DNA of 64,000 nt, taken from positions 53,575,102 through 53,639,101 of the forward strand of contig NC_135505.1 in the NCBI RefSeq assembly GCF_052857255.1, given 5' to 3'. This document shows, one piece after another, positions 1 through 11,128 of the stretch (position 1 is its first letter; every line of letters begins with the position of its first letter). This stretch comes from Amblyomma americanum (taxonomy: Eukaryota > Arthropoda > Arachnida > Ixodida > Ixodidae). The notes below the pieces were generated by a model. The model was not told where the DNA came from. It made no database searches and saw only the letters and a list, made by a program, of their open reading frames with translations. The position numbers were made by a program, and so were the translations under genes.

Positions 1-1790
1 ATAGGGTCGGGCTGAGAACACTTCCCTGAGGAACTCCACGGCAAACCTGATGACGGGTAGTCTCTCCATCAGGCGTAGACATGTAAACGGACCGGTCGTT
101 GAGGTAGCTCACAGTCCACGAGTGCATCCGCGGCCGCCAACGCCTATGTCGTCAAGGGCATCAAGGATGGCGTCATGAAGTACTTTATCGTAGGCCCCTT
201 TGATGTCTAAGAAGACTGCAGCGACGAGTCGGCGACTATGTTTTTAATGTTCCACTGTCGATATGAGGTCAATTACGCTGTCAATCGAAGAACGTTCCCG
301 CCGGAATCCGGTTATCATGTCCGGATAGTCAGCATTATGCTCTAAAACCATTCGAGCCGCTCCAGCAACACTCGCTTCACAACCTTACCGACGCAGCTTG
401 CTATTGCAACTGGCCATTATGAGGTAAGCTCATAAGAGGCCTTCCAGGCTTCAAAAGAGAAATCAGGCGGCTGATCTTGCAGTATTCTCGAACGATTCCG
501 GAAGCCCATGTATCATTCTAGTAATTGAGAAGCGTAGTTCGGCCTTCCATGCCAAGGTGAGACAGACGCGTACGAAATCCCGTCAGGACCAGGTGTAGAT
601 GTGCGCCTACACGAGGAAAGAGCAGCTTCTAGTTCACTCATCGTCCATAGCATGTCGTAGTGGTCGTCTGGTGAAGGTGGCACAAAAGCCTCTAAACTGT
701 TTGATGCTACCGGACTTGTGCCCACAACCATTTTTCAGAATTCTTCTGCTACCTCTACATTATTACGGTGTTGGTAAATGTACATGGCACGGAAATGATA
801 CCGTTCTTCGTGGGGTGAACGCAAGCTCTTGGCTACATGCCAGATACGCAACAGCGGTTTGAGAGGGTCCAGCGATGAACAGGACTGCCTCCAATGTTGT
901 CTTTCCAATCTTTATTTGTCGTTGAGCTCGGCGACAAAGGGCGAGATCATACGTAGATTTAGTTTTTCTGTATTTCCTTTCGGAATGCCGACGGACTGCG
1001 CGTAGTCTTTCGGATTCCACGTTAATAGTAGATCCTGGCATAGGCGCACATAAATACCGCGTGGTCTCACTGAGAGAGGACGTAATCAAGCATCTATTTT
1101 GGACAGTGTTGCGAGGTCCGCACAGGAAGTCTTCACACTCGTTCTAAAGGCAGGTCAGTCTGTATATCGCGCGCGAGGCGAAGTAGTTGGCGCGTACTAC
1201 TTGACGCATACATACTTTGGAATGTGGTCATTCCCATGTGTTTCCACGTCACTGCACCAGCTGACGTAAGACTGGAGACTTGCTGAAACAAACGCCAGAT
1301 CCAAGCAGCTGCTGTACGACATGCCACGCAGAAATGTAGGTGAACCATCGTTGATATTTACGAAATTCTCGGAGTGAATAAAGTTAGAAAAGTTCCTCCC
1401 TCGGTTATTCATAACAGCACCACCCCACTGAGGGTGATGAGCATTAAAGTCACCCACTAGTATATGAGGAGCTATGCAACTCTGGATAGCTGAATATAGG
1501 TAAGAAGTATCAAATGCATATCTAGGTGGAATGTAGGCCAAGTTTATTGAAAAGATTTGTCCTTTTAGCGTGACTGTCAAACATATGTAATGATTTTTGT
1601 TGTGTGGCTGTAGGACGTGGCCGACGTGCGCAATGTTTTGGCGTATGCAAACTAACACTTTGTTTCGTCTTCTTCACGAGACTACAGCGGCACGTACCCA
1701 GAAAGGCGGCGTCGTCCGGGTCCACGCAATACTGGTACAGCTGCATGAAAGCTGCAGGACGCATCAGCTCATCCGGCACTGCAGCATGAG
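1..1790 (-). mobile_element. I/Jockey-type LINE ORF2 fragment (endonuclease and start of RT), cut by window edge
   Basis: This is a non-LTR retrotransposon fragment on the minus strand. The endonuclease part (about 1658-1197) shows VGDFNAHHPQWGG, then SCLDLAFVS and HGNDH, which match the DFN, D and SDH blocks of LINE apurinic-type endonucleases. The last block reads NDH instead of SDH. A basic linker follows at 1089-763. The reverse transcriptase begins at 731-513 with TPGPDGISY. Further on, the minus strand reads FLDIKGAYDKV (about 222-180), a GFRRERSSIDS stretch (about 318-280) and GVPQGSVLSPTL at the very edge (about 40-1), so the palm domain continues outside the window. These blocks lie in different frames with stops between them, so the copy is dead. 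Its 5' side ends near 1790, where the oppositely oriented LINE begins. The clade assignment is from motif order and memory. Confidence 0.85.
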
Positions 1791-1820
1791 CCTAAAAACG
1801 ATAACAAGGCGCCTGCGGCA

Positions 1821-2102
1821 GTGTCTCAAGTTACCGCAGTGGCTCAGTCTGATGTATTTGTGTTAACTTCCTCTGATGCCGAATGGCCTGCTCTGCCATC
1901 CCGGGACATCGCCATGGCTAGACGAAGACTGGTTGCCACTCCAGCTGACACGGCTGGCAAGCCTGAAGGTCGAGTTGTGAGCATTATGTTAAAAAGGCTT
2001 GTGTTTTCAATGCGCGTGCTACTTTCAGGCATTAACACGCCAACAGCAAAGATTGTGCAGATTTTGGATGCACTTGAGCCGCTCATGGCGAAATTGCAGT
2101 AA
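1821..2102 (+). pseudogene. LINE ORF1 C-terminal remnant
   Basis: This open stretch ends with the helical tail typical of ORF1 (gag-like) proteins of tick I-type LINEs, reading LLSGINTPTAKIVQILDALE before the stop at 2100-2102. The RNA-binding zinc knuckles that should precede it are missing because the element is truncated near 1800. ORF2 begins with an ATG at 2109, six bases after the ORF1 stop. That spacing resembles the two-base gap in the better preserved LINE downstream (11126/11129) and supports the assignment. The start given is simply the first ATG in frame, not a true start. Confidence 0.55.
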
Positions 2103-2108
2103 TTCAAT

Positions 2109-5100
2109 ATGGCACAACCAAAACCCACCTCCTCTGTTACATTACATGTGCTCCGCAGTGTAGTGGTGCAATAGAATGCCCGAGGCCTACGCGGTCGTCT
2201 GAGTGACTACTGGCAATTTTTCCACAAGTACCGCTGCCCTGTGCTTGTTATATGTGAGCCCAACAAGCCGTCTCCTTTCCGCCTTTTTGGCCGCTCAAGG
2301 AAACAATGTTGTGATGCTGAATACTGCCTGTTTATCGCGAAGAGCTTGTGAACAGAGCTGAGCGCATTATCTACATCACACCCTCATAACCGGCCCAGAA
2401 AATAAGTAAAGTTCATTTCTTTGCCAACTGAAAATATAAACATGGCTTTTTTTAATTCTATAGAACTATAGGCGACTACTGAGGAATTACTGTGACATAA
2501 AAAATATTTAACGGTCAATGTTGCCCACAGATTTCTGTCTTCAAAAAACCAATCTTTGTCCACAATATGTGAATATCCTGCAACATAATAAAACGTATAG
2601 TCGCTATCTCGAGCACGCAAATAGACTCTCGAGAGGCATTGCGATTGTCGTTAAAAGCGGCGTACAAAACTTGAACCTATTGCGGTCAGCATCTTCAGTT
2701 ATAAAACAATATTAATCTGCTCTGTCTATACTGCTCCACATTTTACATTACCATTCCATGAACTACAAGAGCTCATCTATGAACTTCCACTGCTCTACTT
2801 GGTAATTGGGCATTTTAACGTTCACTCTTTTCATTTGGGGAGCGAACACAGTGAATCTAGGAGCCAAATAACTGAATATTTCATCATAAGAAATAATGCA
2901 TGCCTTTTAAAGGCAGAAAATGCCACATGCTGCTCCCCAACCTCAGGGAAAACGAGCTGTTCAGATTTATCTTTTTGTTCACCTTGTGTTTTTAAAGATT
3001 TTAAATTGCATGCTATTGACAACCCATATGGCAGCAATCACCCCCTTTACTATTCACTTTAACATCCCAACCAGAAATCATCCCTCAACACCGCGAAGAT
3101 GGAAGGTACATTTAGCAGACTGGCAAATTTTTAGAGCAGAAGTCGCATTAGAAAAAGTTGTCTTATAAAAACCTATCATTGATGAAATAAATAAAAAGTT
3201 CACGAATTGTGTCATGACTGCACACGCTTAGGTACTCCGCAGGCTTCAGGAGTGGTGCGACAAAACCACAAAGTGTGGCGAACAAAAGACTGCATGGAAG
3301 AAAGAAACAACCAGATAGAGCTTGGAGTAAATTTCCCAGGTACCTGACACAGCAAAACCAAGCAAATTTTAAATAAGGCAAGAGCTTAAGCTCGGTACGT
3401 CTGTCGCAGCTCCGAGAAAGCTTCACGGTAGACTTACGTTTCATCTATACACATTCAATTCACAAAAAAATATGTGTAGGAGCATATTCAAAAATTAAAT
3501 GGAAGCTTCTGATTGTTATCATTTCCTCTCCTGACTACACCTGGTACATAAAAGAGCATACGAAAACAGGCAGATCTTTTGGGCAACACTTCGTTGCATT
3601 TTCCAAATTATCCAACTAACCACAGTTATTTTTTAATCGCAAAAATATAGCATTAAGCAGACTTGAAACAAGTGAAGGTTGAATGGAACATTAGAACAAT
3701 TTATTACTCTCCAGATATATTATCAAATGATTGCCCATCTTTATCAGCCTGCCATGGAGGCACTCCTTAATTTCTTTAACATAATACCCATCGAATAAAA
3801 AAACCTAAGGAGTGCAAAACAGCCGTGATATTGCCTTTCCCAGAGCCTGGAAAACCGCCAACTTCCAGTGGTAGCTAAAGGCGAATAGCCCTTACATGCT
3901 CTCTCGGCAAATAATTTTAAAGTGTCCTGAACATAAGAATAACATTCCTTCTTGAATTCTGCGACCTCCGTGATATCCATCACTGCGGTTTTTAAAAAGA
4001 GATGCTCAACAACACATCATTTAGTTCGATTTGAAATTACTTTCCCAGAAGCATTTTTACACAGACAGCACTGTCTTGCCGCTTTCTTTGATATAGAGAA
4101 ACCATACGATACAACCTGGAAGTTTGGGATCCTCAGTGGCTTAGGAGACTTAAATATCGGTGGTAGGATGTTGAACTGCTCAATTACGTCCTTTTCGACT
4201 GTTCTTTTCACGAACACGTAGGCGCCACTCTCTCGAAGAACTTCATTCAAGGTAATAGAGTACCTCTGGGGTGTGTATTCAGCACGACGTTCTTTATTAT
4301 AAATTTAATTCCACAGCTAAAATAACACCGAAGTCCATCATGTATTCAGTCTATGTCAATGATATTCAAATCACCTGCACATCCTCAGATATAATTACAT
4401 GCTAGAGACAAGTAGAACTGGCCGTAAACTAGTGACATGGGCAGAAAAAAATGGTTTCAAGTTTTCTACACAAATGTCAGGAGCAGTTCAGTTCTCGCTT
4501 AAAAAATGCTACACACTGATCAAAGGCTTTATCGGAATGAAGTCACATTGCCAGGAAAACATGAGCACAAAATTTTAGGAATAACGTTTGACAAAAGACT
4601 TCAATTCCTTTCGCACAAAAACGCCCTAAAACAGTTTCTTGATTCCTTAATATACTGAAAGTTCTCTGAAGAAACCACTGGGGTTCTCTTAGGAAATGTC
4701 TGTTAAAAACTTATCGCTAAGCAGTGCACTCTAATTTAGGTTATGGATGTGTAGTTTATTAGCCACTGAGACCATTGTACCTTAAACGACTTGATCCAAT
4801 ACATAATTTAGGTTAAACCTTTCCGCTGGTGCACACAGGACGTCACAAATAAAGTCTGTACGTAGAAAGTAGCGAACCATCACTGACAGACAGAAGAGCC
4901 ATGCTCACATGTTCGTGCATTCTAAATATCCGTTAACATCACAAGTATCTATGTTACCCCGTAGCTACAAAGTGCCCGTCCAGAACACTCTACCGCAAAC
5001 TGCTCGGCCACTGCGCTTGCGATTCGAAGAGGTGTGCCAAAACCTCGGTGCACTAGACAAAATGCGCAACATTGCTCGAAGGTGCGGTCCACTGCCCCCA

Positions 5101-5940
5101 TACTGCAATTTCCTTGCAATCTGTTCGCTAGCTCTTACACAGTTCCACAAAAAACAAATTTCATACCAAGCAATGATACAAGAATTTCTTACAGTTGAGC
5201 AAGAATACAAAACTTTCACAGCTTTTTATATAGATGGTTCTAAAACAGATGCCTACGTTGGAAGCGCACTTGTACAGGAGAATTGGTATAAAGCGATAAA
5301 ATTTGCAGAGCTTGCATCCATCTTCACGGTCGAATGTTACGCCATCTGTGCAACCTTACAGAAAATTTTAATTAGAATCTCACAGTGTTATATACACAGA
5401 CTCTGTAAGTGTGCTTACAACCTTTAACTTTATAAGTGTAATCATTCAACTGCTTGGCGACATGAAACACAAGATAAGAATCGCCATAACTCAAGGAAAA
5501 AACAAAACTCTGCCGCGTACGAAGTCATGTCCGTATAAAATGCAACCAAAGAACAGATTTATGAGGTGCTCAAGTTTGTGGCAAGCACATTATTGCATGA
5601 ACTTGGTACATTGTAATATTGCATAAAATTGGTACATTGTAATGCAAAGCAAACGTGGCAGTCAACTTGGAACAATGAAGTGATTAACAAACCACTTAAT
5701 AACACAGCTTTAGATGAATGAAAGTAATGTGGGCACCAGAACCGTTTCAAGAACGTCACTATCTGCCATCTCCGCTTAGGCCATACACACAATAAGCACA
5801 CGTTTCTCCTAACGAAAAAAGAGAATCCAGTTTGCACGCGTGGAGACGAAATTACAGTCAATCAAGTATTAATTTCATGCTCTAAACCGAAAATTGAAAG
5901 GAGAAAGTGGTTTCCTTCATTTTATTACCAATGAATTCCT
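2109..5940 (+). pseudogene. LINE ORF2 remnant: endonuclease, RT, RNase H
   Basis: The endonuclease opens at about 2150 with an NARGL block, where a stop replaces the usual tryptophan, and continues with LVICEPN. Later blocks read VIGHFNVHSFHLG (DFN changed to HFN, near 2800) and NPYGSNHPL (SDH changed to SNH, near 3025), so catalytic positions are lost. RT blocks are FFDIEKPYDTTWKFGIL (about 4085), VPLGCVFSTTFF (about 4260) and YVNDIQI in place of YADD (about 4355). RNase H shows FYIDGSKTDAYVGSALV (about 5225), the glutamate in ASIFTVECYAI (about 5315) and YTDSVSVL in another frame (about 5393). The C-terminal block RRKWFPSFYYQ is at about 5900. The protein would have acted in target-primed reverse transcription. 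This copy cannot. Confidence 0.8.
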
Positions 5941-6379
5941 TTCCGCCCAGCACTGCTCTTATCTGAAAATGCAATCATTGGCCTGTCTTGTGTTCTTAAA
6001 TTTTTAACGGAAGGTTCTTTCAGAAAAAAATGGAAATCATAATCTTGCGCTTTGCCTCATACACTTCAGCCATTTCTCATTCCTGACATTGAGGTATTTA
6101 TTTGATTAGTTGGGAGACTCGAGATCCTTGCCCGGGCAAGAATGGCTGCTTAGGTTTCCCGACCTCCTTAAAGCTCTTAATAGTTGTCATCATCATCATT
6201 ATCCAACTTTTCAGCATTTTACACAAGCGGCCATTTTTTATATATTTGCAAAATTATCCAGGAATTTTTTTTCTTTAACTCGAGCTTCGCGAATAATGGC
6301 ATTATAGTTGCCTATGTGCCATAAATCCAAACATAGCGTAGCACAAGGATTTATCTCTATTTATCGCATCTAGGGACAA

Positions 6380-6660
6380 TTGATTCTACGTTGTTCCAGA
6401 CTAGTGGTAAATTTGCACGCCATATCTTGAAAGTTTGCTATCAATTTTAAATTGAGCATGGCTCAGAGCGGCAGGCATTTTATCCGATGAGCGCTGAACA
6501 CGCTTGTCGCTTTTGCTGCCGCCGAATGATTGAGTTTTTTGTGGCCGCTGGTGAGTCCAATAAACTGTTTTCTTTTTAGAACAACTTTTTGCTGTCTTCC
6601 TCACTGCCCAGACTGCCGCCACCACTCTTTCTTTGGGAGCCGCCAGAGCTATCCGAACCG
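6380..6660 (+). repeat. Possible 5' LTR end and leader of Ty3/gypsy relic
   Basis: Just upstream of recognisable gag lies an AATAAA in the string CCAATAAACTGTTTTC (about 6559), followed by pyrimidine-rich sequence and the motif TTTGGGAGCCGCC...CTATCCGAACC (about 6628-6653). In related gypsy elements the end of the 5' LTR and the primer-binding leader have a similar TGG-to-ATCCGAACC layout. I could not find the left LTR boundary or a matching 3' LTR, so the extent is approximate and the call is an inference. Confidence 0.35.
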
Positions 6661-6797
6661 GCCTGAATAATTACATCAAGAAAAAGTCACAAAACCCGTC
6701 CCTCTCATAGAAGAACCGCGAATTAGTAGTCGTCTCGAGACACTTTCGCCGGAACACGTACTATTTCCGGACCACACTAGAGCATAAGACTCCTCAA

Positions 6798-7845
6798 TGC
6801 CGAGATCAGGAATAGCCAGAATACCAGCCACCATTATTCAGCACTAGTTCCGATTTCCGCCCACACTCAGCGGTCCACTGGACGAGGATCCTAAAGACTC
6901 ACTGGAACAGCTTGACCATGTCACAGCATTGAACAGTGCGGATGAGCAGACCAAAGTGGAGAACGTTTTCTTCGCTCTCTAGATGACCATTCATAATTTA
7001 GGTTGAAAACTGCGAACCTTCTCTGCGCCGTGGGAATCATTCAAACGAGAGTTCCTCAAGGCATTCACAAGCTTCGTCACAAGAGCTCAGAAGATTCTAC
7101 AGTCACGAGTGCAGCACCTGAATTAAATAGTGAGCGCATGCGTAGGAAAAAGAAGCGCCTTTTTCGACGTATCGTTTCTGACAAGACTGAAAAGAATAAG
7201 GTAAAGCTTTTAATGCATGGTGCTTAAGACGCATGATGAATTCACCACAGAGGCAAACACCATTGAGAAAACCTTGAAAGCACGAACCAGTCGTTTCTTT
7301 CTACATCTGCAAGTGACCTCAACAACCCTCTCGAATGGCACTGAATTCGGTGGCAACATTCGGGATGTAATACGCAAAAGTAAGGAGCGCGAAACTGCTC
7401 CAGGCCATAGCTGGGCAGCCCCGGTACGAATAATGTCTCGCAGCCACAGTAGGGGTAAATAAAGAAAGCAGCCCCTAGAGCTGAAATCGGTCACGAGCGA
7501 TGCCCCGAAGATCCTTTAACGACCACGATCGACGCCTAAAGACGCCGCCCCCTGTGCACCAACTGTGCCTACAATGACAATCGCGTCCTCGACGTGAACC
7601 GCATTCAAAACGACGGCAGTAGTTAGAAAAGCTTCGACGACACGCTCTAGCCATGATTCATGCTCCTGATAAGCCGTGACTCGATGCCGAGGACGACGTG
7701 CAACGCAAGAGCCAGGACATCTGAATTAGATGTGGTGACCGAGAGGCGAAAAGATAGCACTCTAATTGGCACAGGGGCTAATTATTCAGTGATGAATTGG
7801 ACATTCGTTGCGGTGCTCAGGAAGGACAAAAATTTGCACCGCGAA
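6798..7845 (+). pseudogene. Ty3/gypsy gag and start of aspartic protease, relic
   Basis: A broken reading path starts with an ATG at 6798. The capsid-like part reads WESFKREFLKAF (about 7030) and later VSDKTEKNKVKLLMHG (about 7175), then shifts frame to DEFTTEANTIEKTLKAR (about 7228). These are blocks of the gag of mdg1-like Ty3/gypsy elements. Near 7770 it reads LIGTGANYSVMNWTFVAVLR, which is the protease active-site region. The family has D-T-G-A here and this copy has G-T-G-A, so the catalytic aspartate is gone. The protease frame stops being recognisable at about 7845, where LINE sequence begins. Its missing half reappears on the same strand at about 15249. Confidence 0.75.
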
Positions 7846-9655
7846 TTGTGATTGTCCATACCATCAGAAACGTCTAACGAGCCAGCGATGCTATCCACAA
7901 CTTCCTGAAGCGTGCTGGCCTTGGAGTCTCGCATATTAAAACACAGGCGATGCTCCTAAACACCAGGATGGGGGATCGCCCAGGCCATGCCTTTCTGCAC
8001 GTTGGCGGCCACCACCTCTTCGTGAACCGGGGGTGGAATACCTTGGGCTCCGAATCAATGCCCGACTCACATGAAGCCCAGCAGTGCGTCACTTCCTGGC
8101 CCAGTCCTCCAGAGTCCAGGGGCCGTACGGTCCCTCATAGCCAAGGTGAACGGCATCACCCCCAAGCTGAGACTTCAGCTCTACCAGGGCATGGCCGTAC
8201 CGCAGTTTACCTATGCTCTCCCGCTTGTCCGGCTCACGGTAGCCCCACATCTGGGCATCGAGCACAAACTGCGGCCGGCCATACGCCTATGCTTCGGCTC
8301 CCCCACTGCTCTCCTGTGGCTCCCACCATGGTGGAAGTGGGCTCCTGGCACTTCGAGCTTCCTTCTAGGCGCACCTTCCTCCGCCACATAGAGCGCCTCC
8401 ACAACGCGCCTGAAGGGCGTCCTCTCCTGGACCGCTTCCTCAATAGGCCCAACTAAAATATGCGCCAGGTGGCCCTGGAGTTCGAAGAACTCATTAGGGG
8501 CAGCCAGAGATCGTCCCGCTCCCCCCTCGCCCGGACCTTGGACATCTTTACGAGGTTCATCTCGCCCTGCCTGGTTCCCTGACGAGGCGGGACACTTCTG
8601 CTGTGGGCCTAGAGCAGGAGGTCGCTGCTGGTTTTCAGGTCAAACCCCCTGGCACGGTCCGGATCGTGACGGAGGGCGCGGTTCTGCCAATACCCTGCCC
8701 GTCCGCAGCTTCTCCCTGCACTGCCCCATCGATCCATGTGAGCAGACAGGCCAGGCTCCCATTTGTGGTCTCGTCCACAACCGCAGAGCTGGACGCTAAT
8801 CATCTGGCTGCCGACATCCTCAGCGAGCACAAGGGGTCACGGAGGCAACCATCTACACCCACTATAGGGCAGCCCACCAGCTCCTCCACAGGCCCTTGAG
8901 CCCCCCCCCCCCCTCCCCAATCATACGCAGGCTGTCTTGCCGGCTGCCCACAATCTGCTCCAGGCACACCCGCATCCGGCTTACTTGGGTGCCTGCCCAT
9001 GTCGGAGTCCAGGTAAATGAGGATACAGACACTCTGGCCAAGGCGTCACACTCCCCAAAAACTTGTGTCTTCCTGGACTTCTGCCCCTTGGACCTGGCCA
9101 GGATCATAGTGGAAAGGCACCTCCTCCTTGACCACCCAGATCCAACAGTGGCTAGTGGCCACCCACCATGCCTACTCCCTTCTGTTGGCCTTGATGGCAA
9201 TGAGAGCAGCCTGCTCGTAAGACTCAGGGTGGGCGGCGCCAACACCGACTCTCGCCTTTACAGCCTATACCTCACTACCTCTCCTGGGTGCACATTCGGC
9301 AATGGCCCAGCGGTGACAGCCCAGCATCAGCTGTGTGTGTGCCCTGCCTTCGTGCCCGCCAGGACCATCCTGGAGGCGGGCTTCCACACCTTTGGCCTTT
9401 CATGGTCTTCAGTGGAACACTTCCCGTTCCCCGGGGGCCACCATCCTGCCAAAGAACTTCCGGCACCTCCTCTCCTTTGTGGAGGCCACCGGCCTCTCTA
9501 GCCGCCTCTAGGCCTGAGACGGCAGCATGTGCCAACTGGCATGGACACCGCTGCTGCGCGCCTACCCTCGAAGAAGAAGACGGCGATTAGTGGGCCGGCT
9601 GTCTGACACCGGTCCGTAATTTTCGGCTTTATTTTCTCACTTCAGAAGTTTTCCA
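7846..9655 (+). mobile_element. GC-rich LINE, 5'-truncated (RT end, RNase H, zinc tail), first part
   Basis: This second LINE is 5'-truncated inside RT and is markedly richer in G+C than its surroundings. It begins with the end of the palm, FLKRAGLGVSHIKTQAMLL (about 7898-7954). The thumb/connection follows, LRLQLYQGMAVPQFTYALPL (about 8165-8225), in another frame. RNase H is marked by SSTTAELDANHLAADIL (about 8775) and WVPAHVGVQVNED (about 8988). A zinc-type tail with cysteines and a histidine (CTFGN...QHQLCVCPAF) lies at about 9290-9350. A run of 14 C residues at about 8899 may be a slippage site. The longest clean frame is 8896-9501. Its 3' UTR is interrupted near 9655 by another LINE and seems to resume at 15102-15248. 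The exact left junction with the gypsy relic is uncertain by tens of bases. Confidence 0.75.
8896..9501 (+). pseudogene. LINE ORF2 C-terminus: end of RNase H and cysteine tail
   Basis: This clean 201-codon stretch holds the last RNase H block (RLTWVPAHVGVQVNEDTDTL), in which the histidine and a downstream acidic residue of the RNase H signature remain. About 120 residues later come the cysteines and histidine of the C-terminal zinc tail. In related elements the tail is C-x2-C-x(n)-H-x4-C. Here the first pair is imperfect. The protein is a fragment, because upstream RT and RNase H lie in other frames. It has no function of its own and is listed because it is long and clean. Confidence 0.65.
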
Positions 9656-9668
9656 GTCTTTTTGGCGT

Positions 9669-10004
9669 GTGTCCTCGACGTGCGACGACCTGGGGGTCCC
9701 TGGCCGCCGGCAAAAGCACGTCAAGCGACCTCCTCGGCGCTGTGCGCCGTATCAACGCCGACACGGAACATCACCGCCAGCTGAACTCCATGCTGCACTG
9801 ATGGCAGCAGCGCCAGCGGCGGGTCCAGTGGCCCCTGTAGTTGCGGCTACAGACCAGGCCCCGCCAAACAAGAGACTGCGCGACGACCAAGCCAGCAACG
9901 AGCCTCTGACTGACCATCCAGAGGACATGGACCAAGCATCATTTACAGTTGTATCGTACAAGAAAAAGAGCTACCGGTGTTCCTGTAGTTTTCAGGCCCA
10001 CTGA
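9669..10004 (+). pseudogene. N-terminal part of LINE ORF1 in another frame
   Basis: This frame ends with MDQASFTVVSYKKKS followed by a switch near 9975 into the main ORF1 frame. The MD..SFTVVSYKKK block followed by a short basic stretch is the usual N-terminal region of ORF1 proteins of this LINE group, as I recall it. A small indel near 9975-10000 would therefore separate the true N-terminus from the longer downstream frame. The alanine- and proline-rich part before the methionine at about 9928 may be leader or low-complexity protein. Confidence 0.45.
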
Positions 10005-10019
10005 GGAAGGAGGAAGCCT

Positions 10020-11126
10020 ATGGAAAGCCACCCCAACATTGTGGCTTCGGCGGTTGTAGCATCGGCTCAAGAAAAAGTCCTCAGCCATCGCATTCGCAAG
10101 CATGGGAGCCTGATGGTTACAATATCGACGCTGCCCGCCGCCAACCGTCTGCTCACGGTAACTAAGCTGGCTGGAGTGGCTGTAGAGGCCAGAGTCCCAT
10201 ACTCTTACATGGAAAGCTATGGCAAAATACAAGATGTACCTGTCACCTACACAGACGAAGATCTGCAGGAATATCTACGCGACCAAGGTGTCCTCTCAGC
10301 AAGGAGGCTAATCACCTACACTCCTGAGGATGGTGGAAAGATAAAAGCGGTACGCCGTCACACAGTTATATTGGAATTCGCAAAAGATGCGCCGCTACCA
10401 AAAAGAGTAACGCTGGGGTTCTGTAGTTACCCTGTAACTGAATACGTCGGAGCAGCAACTCAGTGCAATAAATGTCAGAGGCATGGCCACATATCAAGAC
10501 ACTGTAACGGCCCCGTGCGCTGCAAAGTGTGTGCTGGCCCCCAATCGCACAAAGAATGCACTTCGAGAGCGCAACCTAAATGCGCTAACTGCGATGGCCC
10601 ACACCCTGCTTCCTATGGAGGGTGTTATAAAAAAAAAGCAGCCACAGTTGCTCGCACGGCAGAGCAAACACAAGGGAAACCCCCTAAGCGCCATGAACCA
10701 CCACCTAACCCCGAAGTAGTTTTCACAACTACGGCAGCTCTTTCCGAGAATCAGTCAACACAGCGTGGCAGAGCAGCTGACAAGACCTACGCAGATGCGG
10801 TAAAAAAGAAGCGTGGGAAGTCCGTTGGTTCTTCTCCTTCATCAAAGCTACTGCAACGCACTACACAAGACCCGACAAACAGCGTCGCTTGCTCTGACCC
10901 TAGGGCGCCACAACATGACAAGAAGATCAGCGGCAGGCAGCAAACCGGAAGCTCTGAACAAGATGTCACATGCCTACTGATTCCGATGCTCTTTGCAGCC
11001 ATCAAGGCTCTTATCCGTGCACACCCCTCGTCAGGAAGACTCCCAGAAGTAGAAGCTGTCCTTGCAATGGAGCCGTTGGTGTCGGTCTCCTACGCTCCGC
11101 AGGGGCGTAATACCACACTTCAGTAA
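10020..11126 (+). CDS. LINE ORF1 (gag-like RNA-binding protein with CCHC knuckles)
   Basis: An open frame of 368 codons encoding the ORF1 nucleocapsid-like protein, which coats the element RNA and helps target-primed reverse transcription. Around residues 60-130 lies the RRM-like region seen in such proteins (GKIQDVPVTYTDEDLQEYL). Three cysteine-rich knuckles follow at about residues 148-205: CNKCQRHGHISRHC, CKVCAGPQSHKEC and CANCDGPHPASYGGC, each fitting C-x2-C-x(3-4)-H-x4-C or a close variant. The C-terminal third is serine- and lysine-rich and probably disordered. It ends in the ALIRAHPSSGRLPEVEAVLA helix found at the end of ORF1 in related LINEs. The start at 10020 is the first ATG in frame, but homology to ORF1 continues upstream in another frame, so the native start is probably near 9928. 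ORF2 starts two bases after the stop. Confidence 0.75.
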   Translation: MESHPNIVASAVVASAQEKVLSHRIRKHGSLMVTISTLPAANRLLTVTKLAGVAVEARVPYSYMESYGKIQDVPVTYTDEDLQEYLRDQGVLSARRLITYTPEDGGKIKAVRRHTVILEFAKDAPLPKRVTLGFCSYPVTEYVGAATQCNKCQRHGHISRHCNGPVRCKVCAGPQSHKECTSRAQPKCANCDGPHPASYGGCYKKKAATVARTAEQTQGKPPKRHEPPPNPEVVFTTTAALSENQSTQRGRAADKTYADAVKKKRGKSVGSSPSSKLLQRTTQDPTNSVACSDPRAPQHDKKISGRQQTGSSEQDVTCLLIPMLFAAIKALIRAHPSSGRLPEVEAVLAMEPLVSVSYAPQGRNTTLQ

Positions 11127-11128
11127 TA

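Larger units (their letters stand above)
1800..6350 (+). mobile_element. Degraded I-type LINE with RNase H (nearly whole ORF2)
   Basis: A plus-strand non-LTR element, truncated inside ORF1 and running to its 3' tail. Domains appear in the expected order: ORF1 C-terminus (1821-2102), endonuclease (2109 to about 3170), reverse transcriptase (about 3720-4630), RNase H (about 5215-5560) and a cysteine-containing tail (about 5780-6060). The sequence after 6095 continues as 3' untranslated tail with a short CATCATCAT run near 6186 and fades by about 6350. Frameshifts and stops are frequent throughout, far more than in the LINE at 9656-15101, so this is an older copy. Order and motifs fit the I superfamily, where RNase H follows RT. 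Confidence 0.8.

Noticed and set aside
8899..8912. Run of C residues as a possible regulatory or G-quadruplex site
   Set aside because: A single uninterrupted run inside a dead LINE. More likely replication slippage or sequencing difficulty.
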